The position numbers and the translations under genes are program-made. Of a stretch of 64,000 bases of DNA, positions 38,709 to 50,779 are shown in pieces; position 1 is the first letter of the stretch, and every line of letters begins with the position of its first letter. The notes under the pieces are model-generated. The model saw only the letters and a list, made by a program, of their open reading frames with translations, did not search any database and was not told the origin of the DNA. Source of the stretch: Bremia lactucae (taxonomy: Eukaryota > Oomycota > Peronosporomycetes > Peronosporales > Peronosporaceae); assembly GCF_004359215.1 (NCBI RefSeq), contig NC_090618.1:2042642-2106641 (forward strand), in the 5' to 3' direction.

Positions 38709-39785
38709 TTAGGTTATCATTGCGTTCTGTTTGCCATAATAGAACTCGTAAAATAGCTCCATTAGCGGTGGCTTAACATAATGAAAGGTAATCGAATCTG
38801 GAGCGCAGCAATTCGTTCCATTTTGCCACCCAATGCCATTATGGTCCGAAAACCAATTCCACTCGTGATAGATCGATGTAAAGACATTGTGATCATAGTC
38901 TTCTGAGTCATGCGGCTTCGTATAGAGCATATTGGGGTCGTATTGATGAAACCTCTCGCGCTTCTCGGCATCTCGTGTATCCAATGGAATAACGCCAAAA
39001 TGCCGCATACAAAACGACATGGCCCAATCTTCTCCTATTCTTTCGTATGGCAAACAAAAAGGTTCATCCAAAATGGTCTTTAGTTGTTTCAAATAGGCCC
39101 AATTCATGGCATACCCCGCCCCTCCAGCGGTATAGAATAATCCCCCCTGTTTTCGTGTCTCGTTCACAGTCTTGAGTACCGCGGCAACATGATTCGGATG
39201 AAAATCTTCAAATGGCTCGAACGCCTTTTGCATTTTCCACCACGGCAACGTCATTCGATGCCCTAAAAGCACTGGCCCTGCCCTGGCCGCCGCTTGCATG
39301 TCCAAGCTGCTTAAGTACGTTTTGAGGTTCTCCATGAGGACAAACGTATCGTCGTCGCACTTAAATATCCAATCATATTGATCCTCGGTGATCTCACGAA
39401 TCAATAGCCGCACGATCTCACGGTGCTTTTGCCACAGCGTGGAATGCAATGGCGGGGCTGTGATCGCGATTGTGGGGTATTGAAGATCTTCAGTGTCACT
39501 CATGAAGAGAAGTTTGTCGCATTTGCGGCCCCACGTTTGCTTAATTGCTGGTAATCTCGTGTCGTGGTTCTCGTGGTATGTGAAGATCCAGCAGAGCACG
39601 CGGGTCTTAGCTGCCTCAGGTGAGAGGGGGGATACATGCACGAGCTCCATTGCAGGGACATGATTACTTAGCGCTTTGAGTAGATCCGGACGATGACTTA
39701 CGATAGGAAAGATTCGCAGAGCGAGAAGTAGTATCAGCAGCATTAATTGCTTAAAATAGCCTCCGAAAACAGCAAAATTGAACAA
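38709..39785 (-). CDS. GT31 family glycosyltransferase, core-1 beta-1,3-galactosyltransferase-like
   Basis: 358 codons, no intron. N-terminal signal anchor at about residues 10-30 (LMLLILLLALRIFPIV), consistent with a Golgi type II protein. Conserved blocks: HDTRLPAIKQTWGRKCDKLL (donor-site region), LLFMSDTED, the metal-binding DDD at residues 144-146 in WIFKCDDDTFVLMENL, GGAGYAMNWAYLK, and ERIGEDWAMSFCMRHFGV (catalytic-region acidic residues). These match the C1GALT1/fringe-type part of GT31. Known role of relatives: transfer of galactose or N-acetylglucosamine in beta-1,3 linkage to glycoprotein glycans using Mn2+. The actual acceptor in oomycetes is unknown to me. Start chosen at the only ATG before the anchor. 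Confidence 0.85.
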   Translation of the reverse strand: MFNFAVFGGYFKQLMLLILLLALRIFPIVSHRPDLLKALSNHVPAMELVHVSPLSPEAAKTRVLCWIFTYHENHDTRLPAIKQTWGRKCDKLLFMSDTEDLQYPTIAITAPPLHSTLWQKHREIVRLLIREITEDQYDWIFKCDDDTFVLMENLKTYLSSLDMQAAARAGPVLLGHRMTLPWWKMQKAFEPFEDFHPNHVAAVLKTVNETRKQGGLFYTAGGAGYAMNWAYLKQLKTILDEPFCLPYERIGEDWAMSFCMRHFGVIPLDTRDAEKRERFHQYDPNMLYTKPHDSEDYDHNVFTSIYHEWNWFSDHNGIGWQNGTNCCAPDSITFHYVKPPLMELFYEFYYGKQNAMIT

Positions 39786-40079
39786 AGGTAATCGCTTATA
39801 GGAGGTAATGACGATAATGTACTTACATTAAAAGCGCTATACCGAACGTCTAAGTACGAATGGCACATTGTCAAATCCATACAAAAGGATCGCTTTTGCA
39901 AAGAGGTTGGAAACTTTGTGCAGTAAAAGTCTTCAGCAACAGTGACAATCCAAATAAATAAGCGATCTTTACTTTGGTGTCTAGCTTAAGACTGTTTTCT
40001 GTTGCACCACTTTTAAATTGTTTTTAAATCGTTCTTGAAATAATCAGATACAAAACTAAAGTGTCTTTTGCATTTAATA
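39786..40079. other. Upstream region of GT31 gene
   Basis: Non-coding, AT-rich, nothing recognised. Confidence 0.4.
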
Positions 40080-40464
40080 GATTTGACTAAATATTTTCAA
40101 GAATATCCAAATTAGGACAGAAGACAATGAGTATTAACTCGCTTAAATACGAAGGAAATAGCTCGGTAATGTTGGTTGGTTGATTTATGTTAAGTCAACA
40201 CCGCCAATCGCTACGAAACACGATTGGCCGGTGCGCAAGGAGGCGCTGTACATAGTTGGTTGTTAATCTATTAAAGCCAGTAGATAGAAGATCGGAGGAA
40301 TTTGATGTACTAAAACAGTTCTTACTTTTTCTTTATTTTGAAGCCTCCGTATCCTAGTAGCTAAGACTTCTAAGCCGCTTTTAATCTTCCTCTGCACGTC
40401 GTGTACGTGAAGTATTCGAGGCACATCACCTTCGTAGATCGGTTAGTACTGTCATTAGTCCTTG
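40080..40464 (+). repeat. LTR family C fragment, plus orientation
   Basis: Reverse complement similarity to 58300-58560 (CGATTGG, GGAGGCGC-TG-ATAGTTGGTT, GCTAAGACTTCT, CTTCCTCTGCACGT). Ends where the B LTR begins at 40465, so B inserted into an old C LTR. Confidence 0.55.
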
Positions 40465-40899
40465 TGGTAACGGGGCACTGCCGACTTGTACTGCTTAAGT
40501 ACAAGTACACTTCGCACTACATCAGTGCGAAGGGTGCTCACGTCACTTCACGTACACTAGTACGTGCAGATGAAGACTCTTTTTAAAACGCTTGCTTTAA
40601 AGAGGGTTAAAAGTAAAATGCATTATATATATTAAGTCTTCAGTTTCTATCTATTTATTACTGACATAATTATATACTAATACAAAACATGTAATAAAGT
40701 CTTATCTGTCTCTCTCTTTGCGCGCGTCCAGTGCTGACTGGAACGCGGAGCAATAGATACAGTAGCCTGTATCTACCAATGGATAAGAGCTCCGAATATT
40801 ACTATGTTAAGTATTCTCCAAATATTATCTACCTTTTAGATAATATAGTAATTAACAACCCTTAAGAATTATTTTCATGTAATGATACACCTCGTTATG
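40465..40899 (-). repeat. 3' LTR, family B
   Basis: Begins TGGTAACGGGGCACTGCCGACTTG and ends CACCTCGTTATG, aligned with 13066-13519. A purine tract (minus strand GAGGGAAGGGTGAC) follows at 40900-40915. Confidence 0.7.
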
Positions 40900-40969
40900 T
40901 CACCCTTCCCTCAAACGACAACCACTCTGACTGTCATTGGATAGAAATGTCACTTAATTGAAAAAGATG

Positions 40970-41312
40970 TTGATTGGTCAAAACCATCGTTTTCAATTCA
41001 ATCGCATGGTTTATAAGCAATGCGGTCAGCGAATAGTGCGGAACCTTCGGCTACGGTACATGCAGCCGCGGGCGACGCAGTTTTGTCTCTTGCGGCAGAC
41101 GTTTCGTCTGCCGTAGTATTACTTCTCCCGCAACACTAGATGTTGATGGAGCATGTGGCACCACGTGAGTGCGACCCCTCTTTGGAGGTCGACTATGAAT
41201 GCGAGTCGGACAAAAGGGCTGACTCGGGGAGAGCAGAATAGTCGCCGGATTGTCGTCAGGCGGCTGACTATGAGCCTTTGAATGAGGGGGCTTAATGGGG
41301 TTGTGCAATGGG
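40970..41312 (+). pseudogene. Antisense ORF of family B, first part
   Basis: Parallel to 13597-13950 (CATGCAGCCGCGGGCGACGC, CTCTTGCGGCAGACG, acidic DYECESDKRADSGRAE reading) but with stops. It stops near 41300, where the Copia LTR begins, and resumes at 46240. Confidence 0.55.
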
Positions 41313-41313
41313 G

Positions 41314-41553
41314 TAGTTTTAAAAATTGCACTATATAAGTCGTTTCATATTATGTACAGAATACTTGAAGAGGAAAGTTGAAATACGTAAAGCAGCGGCT
41401 AGCGACTTAGCGCCTGTCGGATTAAAGCTTTGGTCAGTTTTGGCTGTAGTAAACCGCTCGGACACGAGGGAAAGCGAGGTAAGACAGATAACGCAAAAGA
41501 ATATATCAGAATTCCTTTAATCCACTGCTACAGACTTCTTCTTTGACTCTAAA
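41314..41553 (+). repeat. 5' LTR, Copia
   Basis: About 240 bp, left terminus decayed (TAGTTTTAAAAATTGCA). The next bases TGCTATCGAGCGGTTATGAG are the likely primer-binding site. Confidence 0.65.
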
Positions 41554-41727
41554 GATTGCTATCGAGCGGTTATGAGCCTAAGCTCAGAGAAGAAAGAAGA
41601 CATCGGCATGATACAGGCACCGCCGACAACCGGTCACGAAAGGGCTGCGTCGGAGCCTGCTGTGGTCATCCCTCCTCACGCTCACGAAAGGAGCGCGGAC
41701 AACAATGCACTATAGAGGGTTCTCACG

Positions 41728-42895
41728 ATGCTAAACGGCATGGACGGACGCATGAATAAGATGGAACTGTCGCAGGCGAGGAATGCTGAAGACGAGCGCA
41801 TGAGAGGCGCTGTTGACAGCGGCATGTTCAGCTCGATGTTCGGTCCTGACTTCGCGGGGAACTACATCGAGATGCTCTCGACTGGTCGGGCTTGCGAAAC
41901 CATCAAGCGCCCCGCGGTGGAAAGGCATGACGGGCTTAGGCCCGCAGTACATCAAGATGCGCCCTAACGCACACAGTCGCCACCTCGCCCACCTACCCCT
42001 TTGCCCTCGTACCAGCAGCTGCCGCAAATCCCAGTGCAAGATCCTAGGGCATCTCAGTATCGGACTCCCAATGCAAGGCAGCGCAAGCTTGCGATACGCA
42101 AGTTCGACGAGACTGAGATTTACGTTGGACTCAGGTCTGGTTTGTCTAATTGGGGCAAGACCTTTTAGCGACAGGTGAACATGGCTCAAGAGTCGTGCGG
42201 ACTTCTCTGGACCGAAAATGTGACGACAGGTGTAATAGGACAGTACTTAACAGGCACTGCGGAACGCTATTTTAATAAGCAAGTCGACACTTGGTGGGCT
42301 GTGCTACCAACTTTGCAGCACGTGATGCAGCATATGCTTGACACGTTCAAGACCAACATCACTGCGGCTCAAGCAATGAAACTATTAACGACAAAAAGGA
42401 CTTCAAGCACTCATGGCTAGAACATTGTTTGTATCTCGTCGCGGTCAGCGATGCAGCTGGAGGGGTCGAGCAGCAGGTGCTCGACAACATCGTACGCTAC
42501 GCTTCGCCTGAATTCTCAACAATTATGATGGCGAAGTACCAGACGCATCGCGCCGACTATTTTGTGCATGCTAAAAAATTGGCGCACTTTGCGCAGACGA
42601 TTGAGGTGATCTCGATCAGGACGTGCTTTTGAAGTAGGCACTCATGTGGAAGAGTCGATGTTGCGAAAGTGACACGACCTGCAATAGATGTGGAAATGCA
42701 GTACACATTAAGGCTGATTGTAGAAACAAGAAAACTGGCAACGCAAGTGGAGGCCGTCGAGGCAAGAGCGGTGAGAATATTGTGCTCGCAATTGGCAAAG
42801 GCATCTGTGCAAAAACTTGAGTTGTGCTCAGTTGTCCAAGACACTGTTGATCGTTACCGATTGTGTTGGCGACGAATGAATTCTAGACAGTAGTC
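41728..42895 (+). pseudogene. Copia gag remnant
   Basis: Readings in several frames: RGTTSRCSRLV region, then 42175-42420 with [20 protein letters not shown] and [17 protein letters not shown], then 42429-42632 (SDAAGGVEQQVLDNIVRYAS, FVHAKKLAHFAQTIE). This is the capsid-like part of Copia gag. The knuckle is not readable. Confidence 0.55.
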
Positions 42896-42901
42896 AATAA
42901 C

Positions 42902-43826
42902 TTGTCTTTATTAAGAAATGCGGAAGTATGCGAACATGAGTGCCATCTGGCTGATGGTAGTTTAGTGGAGCTGTTACGTGTCGGTAGCGTGGTACTAACG
43001 ATGCTAGCTGAAGGGCGACAGAGAGACATCACGTTGACTAACGTTTATCTTGCGCCAGAGCTATCACGGAATATAATTTCGTACGGCAAGCTCGAGCGCA
43101 AAGGGTACGGATTAACGTATGATGGTGCAAAGCAGGCACTAGCAAGGCGCAGCGATGGTGAAGTCATATTTGACTATCTGTGGCAAATAATGCACTTTAT
43201 ATGGAGACAATGGACAGCATCATAATGGCAAGAATGCAAAATAACTAGCTGGTTCGCAGTCCAACTACTTCAAGTGACGTTTTTATGGCAATAGTACCGC
43301 ATGAATATAGGACCAGTCAACCAAGGACATGCAGAGTGGATTACTGTACCATTTTCACCAGCGTCTGGGACATTTGGCTTATGACGCGGTTGAGCGGATG
43401 GCAAGAGACCCGGCGTCTGGCATCAAGATTACGGACAATACAAGACCTACGTGTATGTCGTGTGCTGAAGGGAAGCAGATCAAGAATGTGCAGTCGCACA
43501 AGGACACGTGTGTTAACTCGCCGATCGATTGTATCGGCGGCATCATATTCTCGAACCTTAAAGGTCCGATGACACCGAGGGACCGACTTGGAAATCAATA
43601 CTTAAGTAATTTCGTGGATCCCAAGTCAAGTTACTGTCGCGTAATTCTCGCCAAGACAAAGGATCAAGCGGCGGAGAAATTCGAGCATTTTATGGTATTT
43701 TTCGAGCGTCAGTTTGGCTGTCGCGTACATGTGCTAAGGACCGTCGGCGGAGGCGACTATAGGAACGTTGATCTGTTTTGCAAGTCTCGAGGTGTTTTAC
43801 GACAAGTCAGTGAAGCGAGATATTAA
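42902..43826 (+). pseudogene. Copia protease tail, GAG-pre-integrase and integrase
   Basis: 42902-43225: DGSLVELLRVGSVVLTMLAE and LTNVYLAPELSRNIISYGKL, the standard end of Copia protease and start of the GAG-pre-integrase domain. 43329-43826: HFHQRLGHLAYDAVERMAR (His-His of the zinc site), CMSCAEGKQ (Cys-Cys), NLKGPMTPRDRLGNQYLSNF (core, first catalytic region), then EHFMVFFERQFGCRVHVLRT. Broken between and after the two ORFs; the third catalytic residue region is not preserved. Confidence 0.75.
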
Positions 43827-44099
43827 GCATCTAATGGAAAAGCTGAGATAATTTACCGGACAGTGCTTAAGATGGCTCGCTCGATGATATTTGCAAGTCG
43901 ACTACCTTTGTCATTCTAAGGTGATGCGGTTGAGTATGCTCCATATATTTCAATCGCAGCCCAACAAGCGCTAACGAAATGCGAGCATCGCCGATGGAGG
44001 TGCTTACAAAGCGTGCTCCTGATTTGCGTGAAATTGTGGCTTTGGATCAGTGTGCTCTGTGTATTGCGATCCGCGAAAGATTTAGCTTCCAAAGAGGTC

Positions 44100-45960
44100 C
44101 CAAGCCGGCGTTATAATTGAACGCAGCGACGAAATTAAGGGCTACAGGGTTTTTCTGCAGAAGGAGAACAAGGTTGTGATTGCGCAGCACGTGAAGGACA
44201 TCGAAACTCTGAGCGTTTCGCAAAACAGTCAGCTAGAGAGAGCTCTTGAGTTCGAGGACCGATCAGATATTGCGAGTTTGACAGGTTTAGGTGATGCTGT
44301 CTTGCACCCGGCGGCGAAAGATCGAAGTGGAAAGAAGAAGTCGAAGTCATGGATGCGTGTTGCGCACAGGACTCGAGGTGCAACGCAACGGATGCAGTCT
44401 CCTGAAGCTCAGGAGGAGTAAGGCCGCGAAGATAGTGTCGTGGCTCACGTATACGAACGCGATCCCAAGCGTTATGGCGAAGCAATGAGCAGCAGCAAGC
44501 GCGAAGGATGGGAGATAGCCATGCGTGACGAGACAGAAGCGCTGAGAGAAAACAAGGCTTGGCGTTTAGTCAAGTGAGACACCAGCAGTAATACACTACA
44601 CATCAAATGGGTGCTTAAAACAAAATCGATGCGCACAGTGATATCGAACGGCTCAAGGCTCGGCTTGTTGCGTGCGGAAATGAGCAAGTGATTTGAGTTG
44701 ATACCAGTTTACCTTCGCAGCGGTTATGGATATGTCAACGGTGAAGGTGCTACTTGCTCAGGCGGCGACATGGAGAGTGCCCGCAAAGCACGAGGATATA
44801 CCAAACGCTTACATAAAAGCGGACAAGGAGTCTCACCTTGATATATTTTTACAGGTTCCACAAGGCATGGATATTGACGAAGAGACTTTGAAGAATTTAG
44901 GCGTGTCAAGTAAGAAGGAGCTATCGTTGGAATAGTGCAAGAGCTTGTACGGGCTTAAGCAAGCCGGTCGATTATGGAGGCAGCTTCTGCATACCAAGTT
45001 GTGTGATGCGGGATTCACACAGTGCGTTGCTGACATGTGTCTATACATGTACCGGTACGGCTGCGGCTGACCGATTCTTTGCAAGTCTTTCAAGCTTATC
45101 AATTAAGAATCTTGGCCAAGTAAGCAAGTTGCCATTTCTCTGGCAGACTTCCAATAAGATTAAGCCAGGACGACATAAAGTAGCTGTTGGCTTAGTTTCT
45201 AGGAATGTGAGTGGTGCTTAACGACGATAATGGCTTTGTACTGGACCGGGAGGAGTCATTTATTGATTTACTACGCGAGCACGGGCTCTCAGATGCCAAA
45301 CTCTGCGCTTGCGCCTATCACCTACAGTGAAGAATTTTCAGTAGCTTGTTGGGCCGCTGCTTTGGGTTGCACGGTGCACAAGACCCGACATTGTGTTCGC
45401 AGTGCACAAGACAACGCAACAGGCCCATCAGCCCCAGCTTCACAATTGGAAACTTGCAATGCGGGTGGCGCGCTAATTAAAAAGGCACAAGGTCAATGAA
45501 GCTATATATGAGACCAGCCGGCAAGAGGAAAATTTCAATTGTGCTCGAAAGTTACAGTGACGCCGATTCGCCGCGGACAAGAATAACAGGAAGTCACTAA
45601 CCGGATACTTCTTGACGGTATGGCGATCAGCTTGAGTGCTACAAAATAGGGCGGCGTATCCTTATCGACGATGAAAGACGAATTTGTGGCGGCGTCGAAG
45701 GTTGCCCGAGAGCTCTTAGGCGTGCGCGACATGTTGCGCAAAATTGGCGTGGTGCCAAAATTCCCCATGCTAATGCATGTGGATAATCTAGCCGTTATAC
45801 GGCAGCTTAAGGGAGAGGCATCGTCGCTTGAAGGCAAATATATTGCTATTTCGATGCCCGTTGTGAATTTGTGCTGGCTTAGTTCGTGCGGTCGGAGCAG
45901 ATGCTAGCTGATTTGTTGAACAAGGCACTCGACGCGACCAAGCTCGCTAAACTACGTGTT
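44100..45960 (+). pseudogene. Copia reverse transcriptase and RNase H
   Basis: 44480-44700: DPKRYGEAMSSSKREGWEIA and LHIKWVLKTK (start of RT_2 domain), KARLVACGNEQV. 44726-44935: VLLAQAATWRVPAKHEDIPN, AYIKADKESHLDIFLQVPQG, then LYGLKQAGRLW. 45240-45480: RNase H connection. 45671-45850: MKDEFVAASKVARELLGVRD, LMHVDNLAVIRQLKGEA (RNase H). Many stops; the YVDD box is not visible. Confidence 0.75.
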
Positions 45961-46005
45961 TTAATGCATGTCAGATATGAAGGTAAGTTCTTAGCCGAGG
46001 AGGAG

Positions 46006-46223
46006 TGTTAGAAATTGCATTATTCTAGTCGTTACACGTTGTGTACGAAATGCTGGAAGAGGAAAGGTGATATAGGTGTAGTAGCGGCTAATGACTTAGC
46101 GCCTGAAGGATTGTTAGTTTTGGCTGTAGGAAACTGCTCGGACACGAGAGAAAGCGAGGTAAGAAAGATAATGCAAAAGAATATAACAGAATCCCTTTAT
46201 TCCAGTTCCTATTTGACTCTACA
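46006..46223 (+). repeat. 3' LTR, Copia
   Basis: 218 bp, TGTTAG...CTCTACA, about 80-85 percent like the 5' LTR by eye, so the insertion is old. Confidence 0.7.
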
Positions 46224-46239
46224 AAATTGCAATCAAAAA

Positions 46240-47587
46240 GATATACGAGCCAATAACATTCGCTATAGCATATTTGGTTCCGATGATAAGGATGATTCCT
46301 CATCGCCAGCACCGTTTCCCAGGCCGTCACCCGCACTAAACTCTGTGCGTGGTGATGCCGATGGCGCAAGCCATCGTAATAAAAGTTCTTGTGGTACCCC
46401 TGCTTAGGTGGGTACCCTTCAGGGAAGCGTAGACAAGAAATGTCTCGTCTTGCCCCTGAGAAGAAGCCGTGGCTTTTGCCAGAACGGCTAGTCAATAGCT
46501 TGTCTGAAGAGACTAGTCCTCACAAATATTATCCCTTATTTATAGCGACAAAGCTACATGACCTTGATCTTAGCGGAAGAACTTTCGCGCTGAGAGAGAT
46601 TTTTATCTCGATGCTTTTCTTAAGCATCAATGGTATAGTGGCAGTAACAAGCGAGATAAAATCTTGCTGATGCAAGCCTGGAGGGCGTTTATTCGCAATG
46701 TCAAAGACATCGGACGCAAAGCCTGGCTTCAAAGACTTAACTTGATTCGCATAAGTTTGAAAAAGGAACTCCAACCGGTGCAAGATTTAAATTGCATCGG
46801 TTGTCCCGCGAGGCGAGACTTCCATGCCTCACGTGGGGTGATCCCTGTCCATGTTGTGTCGAAAAAACAAAACGGGTGAAAGGGGATGTTTATTCCCTTT
46901 CTTCGCCCTGGAGAAGGGCTCGCACTCTCTATCGAGATGTCCGATGCAATCGACGTGTTGCACCCGATTTACATGCGCCAGGGGCGCGTGTTTTCCGATG
47001 GATCACCTGATCCATCGGATGGGTCTCGTAATTCTGACGGAGGAGGCCCTCAACGTCAACAACCAGCTCGGAACGATGCTCCCAGCTGTCACGTGAAGGT
47101 GGATAATCGCGCCAGCGTACAAGAATATTCGTCGCTGCCTCTTCACATCACCTTGGTTTTGAATACGTTCCATAGGAAAACGTTGACCACCGTGGGAATC
47201 CACCAATGGTTTTGCGGAGGAGGAAAAATAAGATTTGAAGCAAGTGTCGGATATAGTCGAAAATCGACAAAGTTGATCACTTCCTCCATGATTTGGAGGA
47301 AAGACTTACTCACGAGCGCGGTAAGCGTCGCTTACTGGAACAGATGGTGCAGGCTCACAATATCGAACGGTTGTAAGACCATTCCAAAAGTGCGTACTCC
47401 ATGTTGGAGTACGAACGGAAATATCACGCTCTTCGTGACGAGCTGTCTTCCGCTCATCGTGGTTTCGAGGATCTTCGGACCCGGCATGAAAACCCCCCTC
47501 CAAATTCAACATGAGAATCTGGTTCGTGACCACAAAAATCGTTTAGAGATTCTTGAAAACGGTGGTCATATCCGTCCTCGGAAGTAA
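46240..47587 (+). pseudogene. Antisense ORF of family B, second part
   Basis: Continues the protein of 13597-14265: NKSSCGTPA, then PEKKPWLLPERLVNSLSEET, FIATKLHDLDLSGRTFALRE, later LLMQAWRAFIRNVKDIGRKA and WLQRLNLIRISLKKELQPVQ, a Cys-rich LHRLSREARLPC, a Ser/Asp/Gly-rich linker, and a coiled-coil tail (MLEYERKYHALRDELSSAHR). Several frameshifts. It lies on the plus strand while the B integrase next to it (47640 onward) is on minus. This copy gives the fullest view of the antisense product: acidic N-terminus, basic helical middle, coiled-coil C-terminus. Confidence 0.55.
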
Positions 47588-47639
47588 TCGCGTACTGATG
47601 GTACGGGCGAGAGCCGACCAATGTATAACTTAGGATGCG

Positions 47640-48110
47640 TTCGCATCCTACGTGGCAATTCTATTGTGTATGCATTGCCTCTGCGATGCAGTACACGGAA
47701 AGGCCCAAAGCTTGGGTAGTAGTTTAAATGCTACCCACTTTAGTGACTACGCGCTTAGATAGGTTTACCGTAGAGAGTGCACTAGATCATTAATTTTAAA
47801 TATATGAACATTTGCTCTTCCATGTTTGCCTCCGTTTCGTTTCTGACGGTCCACTGCAGTAGCAATAAAATCCCGTACGAGACGGACTACTGATTCTCGA
47901 GCCAGCAGAAATTCTTCTGCCGACTCATTTGATTTGTCTTTTCCAGTGCGCTTTGTGCGCACTGCCATGAGATATATCTTATTTTCGATGTCGATTGTTT
48001 CGACATCATTCGCGTCGTTGGTAACTTCGACGCGTGATAAGCATGACCCAGAAAATGATTTTGCTCGTGCGTGTCCAGCCCCCCCTTAAACTAGAGGATT
48101 TATTTAATTG
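47640..48110 (-). pseudogene. Integrase C-terminus of family B element
   Basis: The minus strand 47968-47765 reads ESAEEFLLARESVVRLVRDF, IATAVDRQKRNGGKHGRANV and FKINDLVHSLR, followed by the SH3-like region to about 47640. Similar to 21212-20850. Truncated at about 48110, beyond which no pol is recognised. Confidence 0.65.
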
Positions 48111-49060
48111 GGTGGATATGCGTGGATGGTGTTTCATGGGCTGACATAGTCAGCCGTGTTACGAGAGATCGACACAGTGCGCCTCGACTATGTTGCGCAC
48201 GCTCAGGAAATAGTTTCTAACTGAAAGGATGCCGATTACTAGAGAGGTGTCATTTGTAGTTAGCTACCAGATATGTAGGTACGTCACTTCGCAACAAATC
48301 ATCTTTGCCTGGATTTTTTTCTACACATTGCGAGGACAAATACCCCGTGAACTGCCGTTTCTTCCAAGTGGTTGGCCGACAAACGCTTTCATAGCAACTG
48401 TTGACCTCCCTTATTACAGCGACAGTCTCCCTTTAATACTCCTCTTCTAACAAATGATTTTTGGGCAATCTACCAGCATTAATCGCACAAGAATAAATAG
48501 TCCTCGAAGTTCCACAACTATGGGCGTCGGCAATGTTTTCATTAACTTGTGCGCCTTCATGAGCCCCGACTCCACGTAATCACAATTGACTATACCCTAT
48601 TAGGCATAATCGTAGATGATTTTTACGCGCATATCCACGAGTTTGTGCTCGACATGCTTCCTTCACACTCTAGTTTCTTGATTGTCCATCAGCATGCCAA
48701 TAGCTTCCGTCACAGAAAAACCAATTTCTTTTGGCCTTTTCAAAATCCCAGCATCTCTCGTCCTACATGCGACACCGAGATGAATACTGCTTCTATATGC
48801 ACAGGAATAACCCAGTCTACTTTTTGCGAATTCACTAGTAATATTCTATCGATCCGATATGTTTACCGCGAAGTCTGAACCTTTCCAGCTTAAAACTTGT
48901 ATTCCATCATCGTTTGAGTCATTACTCATGTAAAGTTTCGTATCTTTGTTGCCTTCAGATACCGGCCAACGAAATTCACCAAAATTCAGTCGCTGACGCT
49001 AGGTTAGTGCGCACGCTTTGTTGCCTTGTGGACTGCAAAACTGATGTCAGGTCTCGAACA
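48111..49060. other. Unassigned repetitive-looking stretch
   Basis: Plus-strand ORFs at 48229-48450 and 48549-48878 (109 codons) are open but match no family I know. The base composition and broken flanks suggest degraded element sequence. Confidence 0.3.
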
Positions 49061-49940
49061 GCGGGAAATCAGAGAAGCTGGCTCACATTTTTTGTCCCGT
49101 TTCGTTTGCAAATAGATTGGTCTTGCTTTGATATCGTTATCTTTTCACCGATTTCCACCTTCACGCCATTTGCTTGCATTAGCATTTTGGCCCAGCATCC
49201 CCACTTTAGCTGCGGTTTAATCAATTGTGCAGGTCTTTGCATATTTGAAGTAAATCGCATTCTCAAGAACTTGTTGAGTTCGCTCAAATCCTTTTTAACA
49301 GACAGTTGTTGCTCTAAAACAGTCTGTACGTTGGTCTGGTAAAAGACGTGACCATCAAATCTTCCACATACTAATTGACGATATCTAGATTCCCTTCATC
49401 TTGATTAAGTACAGACACGCGTCTAACAAGCAGCGAGTAATTCCATTATCCTCCAATTTCGTGGTCAGTTATATGCTTAAGCCCGTAGATAGACATCTTA
49501 GACGTAGTTCTAGCTTTTCGCAACCTGTAACACTAAATTGATTCAGCAACACGCCTAAAACAACCATCCCCAGAAGCACGGCGATTAAATCTTAAAATGT
49601 ATGTTCTGTGTCTGCCTTCACTTATGCGTTAGGAATGTCGCCATGTGTTGCTGGTACGCCCCAACGCAGTGCAAGTACACGTATGATCTTGATCGTTCTT
49701 TACATCGTCGTGGCAGCAAATGTTAAGCCAAAGTCGACACCAAAATCTGCTCGTTACCGCAGGAGACGAGCCTAGCTTTAAAACGCTTAGGTGGATCGTA
49801 AATAAACATGGTGTACGCCTTGAATCGGGAAAAATCAAGGCGATTACCGACTGGCTTTAGCCAGTCGATGTAAAGAGACTTCGGAAGTGCAGCAAATTCC
49901 GGGCAACAGCCACCATTACTGATGTTGACGAGCAATTGTT
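49060..49940 (-). pseudogene. Copia-like RT fragments, minus strand
   Basis: The minus strand at 49780-49720 reads RFKARLVSCGNEQI, the conserved Copia RT block (compare KARLVACGNEQV at 44650). Further on, 49287-49069 includes KKDLSELNKFLRMRFT, resembling the DLGEL.. FLG block. Poor overall conservation. Confidence 0.45.
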
Positions 49941-50234
49941 TGGACGTGCGTGGTAAACAAGTTCTGATTATAGGTAAAAGAACGAGATTAAGAGATGACG
50001 GGTGTATATACCAATTGACAAGGCTCTGGTGGTAAATAACACGTTAAAAATGTTGAGACACTCCCCCATAAGGAGGAGAACGAACGACTGCGTCAAACAC
50101 ATTTGGAAAAATCTGTTGACGGTTTTTGCGAAGGATCAGAGCTAGAATTGACGACACAAGCGACTGGTCAATTTAAAGGACGCAAACATCACACTAGAAC
50201 GAGTGGCTGAACGCGAGATGCTCATGTGACATGA

Positions 50235-50500
50235 TTGGCGGCTAAAAAGATGTGCGATGTCAATGATGAGAAGAAAGTGGAGAAGGTTATGGATGTGATG
50301 AACAGCATCCGCGAGAGAGACCCAAGCAACTTTGATCAGGCCATGAAAAGTGCACAGAAATATAAATATTCAATTGCTAGGGATAAAGAACTGCAAGCTT
50401 TGGAAGAGAGCAATGTGTGCGGGAGCTTGAACTCGCCAACAGGAAGTCACGGGCTGCACACTAAATGGGTGTTCAAGATTAAGCGGAGTACAGACGAAGC
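50235..50500 (+). pseudogene. Copia RT fragment, plus strand
   Basis: Open frame reading DPSNFDQAMKSAQKYKYSIA, RDKELQALEESNVCGSL and HGLHTKWVFKIKRS, the start of the Copia RT domain. The frame stays open to 50639 but the sequence after about 50500 is unrelated, so a breakpoint lies there. Confidence 0.6.
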
Positions 50501-50779
50501 GATCCTCCTCTACGATCGACTCTCCAGTCAATTTGGGAGTTTTGCACTATCTCTTATAAACAGTTTCTTGGATGTTGCTTTCGTTGCAAAATCATCCTTG
50601 TTTCGTACCACGCAACTTATTCGAGTGGTCAAACTTTGACGTTGTATGTGCTTGTGCACAGCCTTCGATGATGAATTGGTATACTGAGGCCTTGTGCAGT
50701 ATTGCAAACGACCAAACCGCAAGTAAGGACATCGCACTAACTCGTAGGACATTACACGCTTGTGAACGCTTTTAGACGT

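Larger units (their letters stand above)
41314..46223 (+). mobile_element. Degenerate Ty1/Copia element inside a family B element
   Basis: LTRs 41314-41553 and 46006-46223 share most of their sequence (AGCGGCTA-YGACTTAGCGCCTG, GCTCGGACACGAG, AAGCGAGGTAAGA). A GAGGAGGAG purine tract precedes the right LTR (TGTTAGAAATTGCA). The order gag, integrase, RT, RNase H is diagnostic of Copia. I found no clean target duplication. Confidence 0.8.

Noticed and set aside
41314..46223. Exact target-site duplication for the Copia element
   Set aside because: The bases flanking the two LTR ends do not match and the left LTR terminus is decayed, so none is claimed.
48549..48878. 109-codon plus-strand ORF, possible secreted or effector protein
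   Set aside because: No signal peptide, RXLR or other effector motif, surrounded by element debris; left as unassigned.
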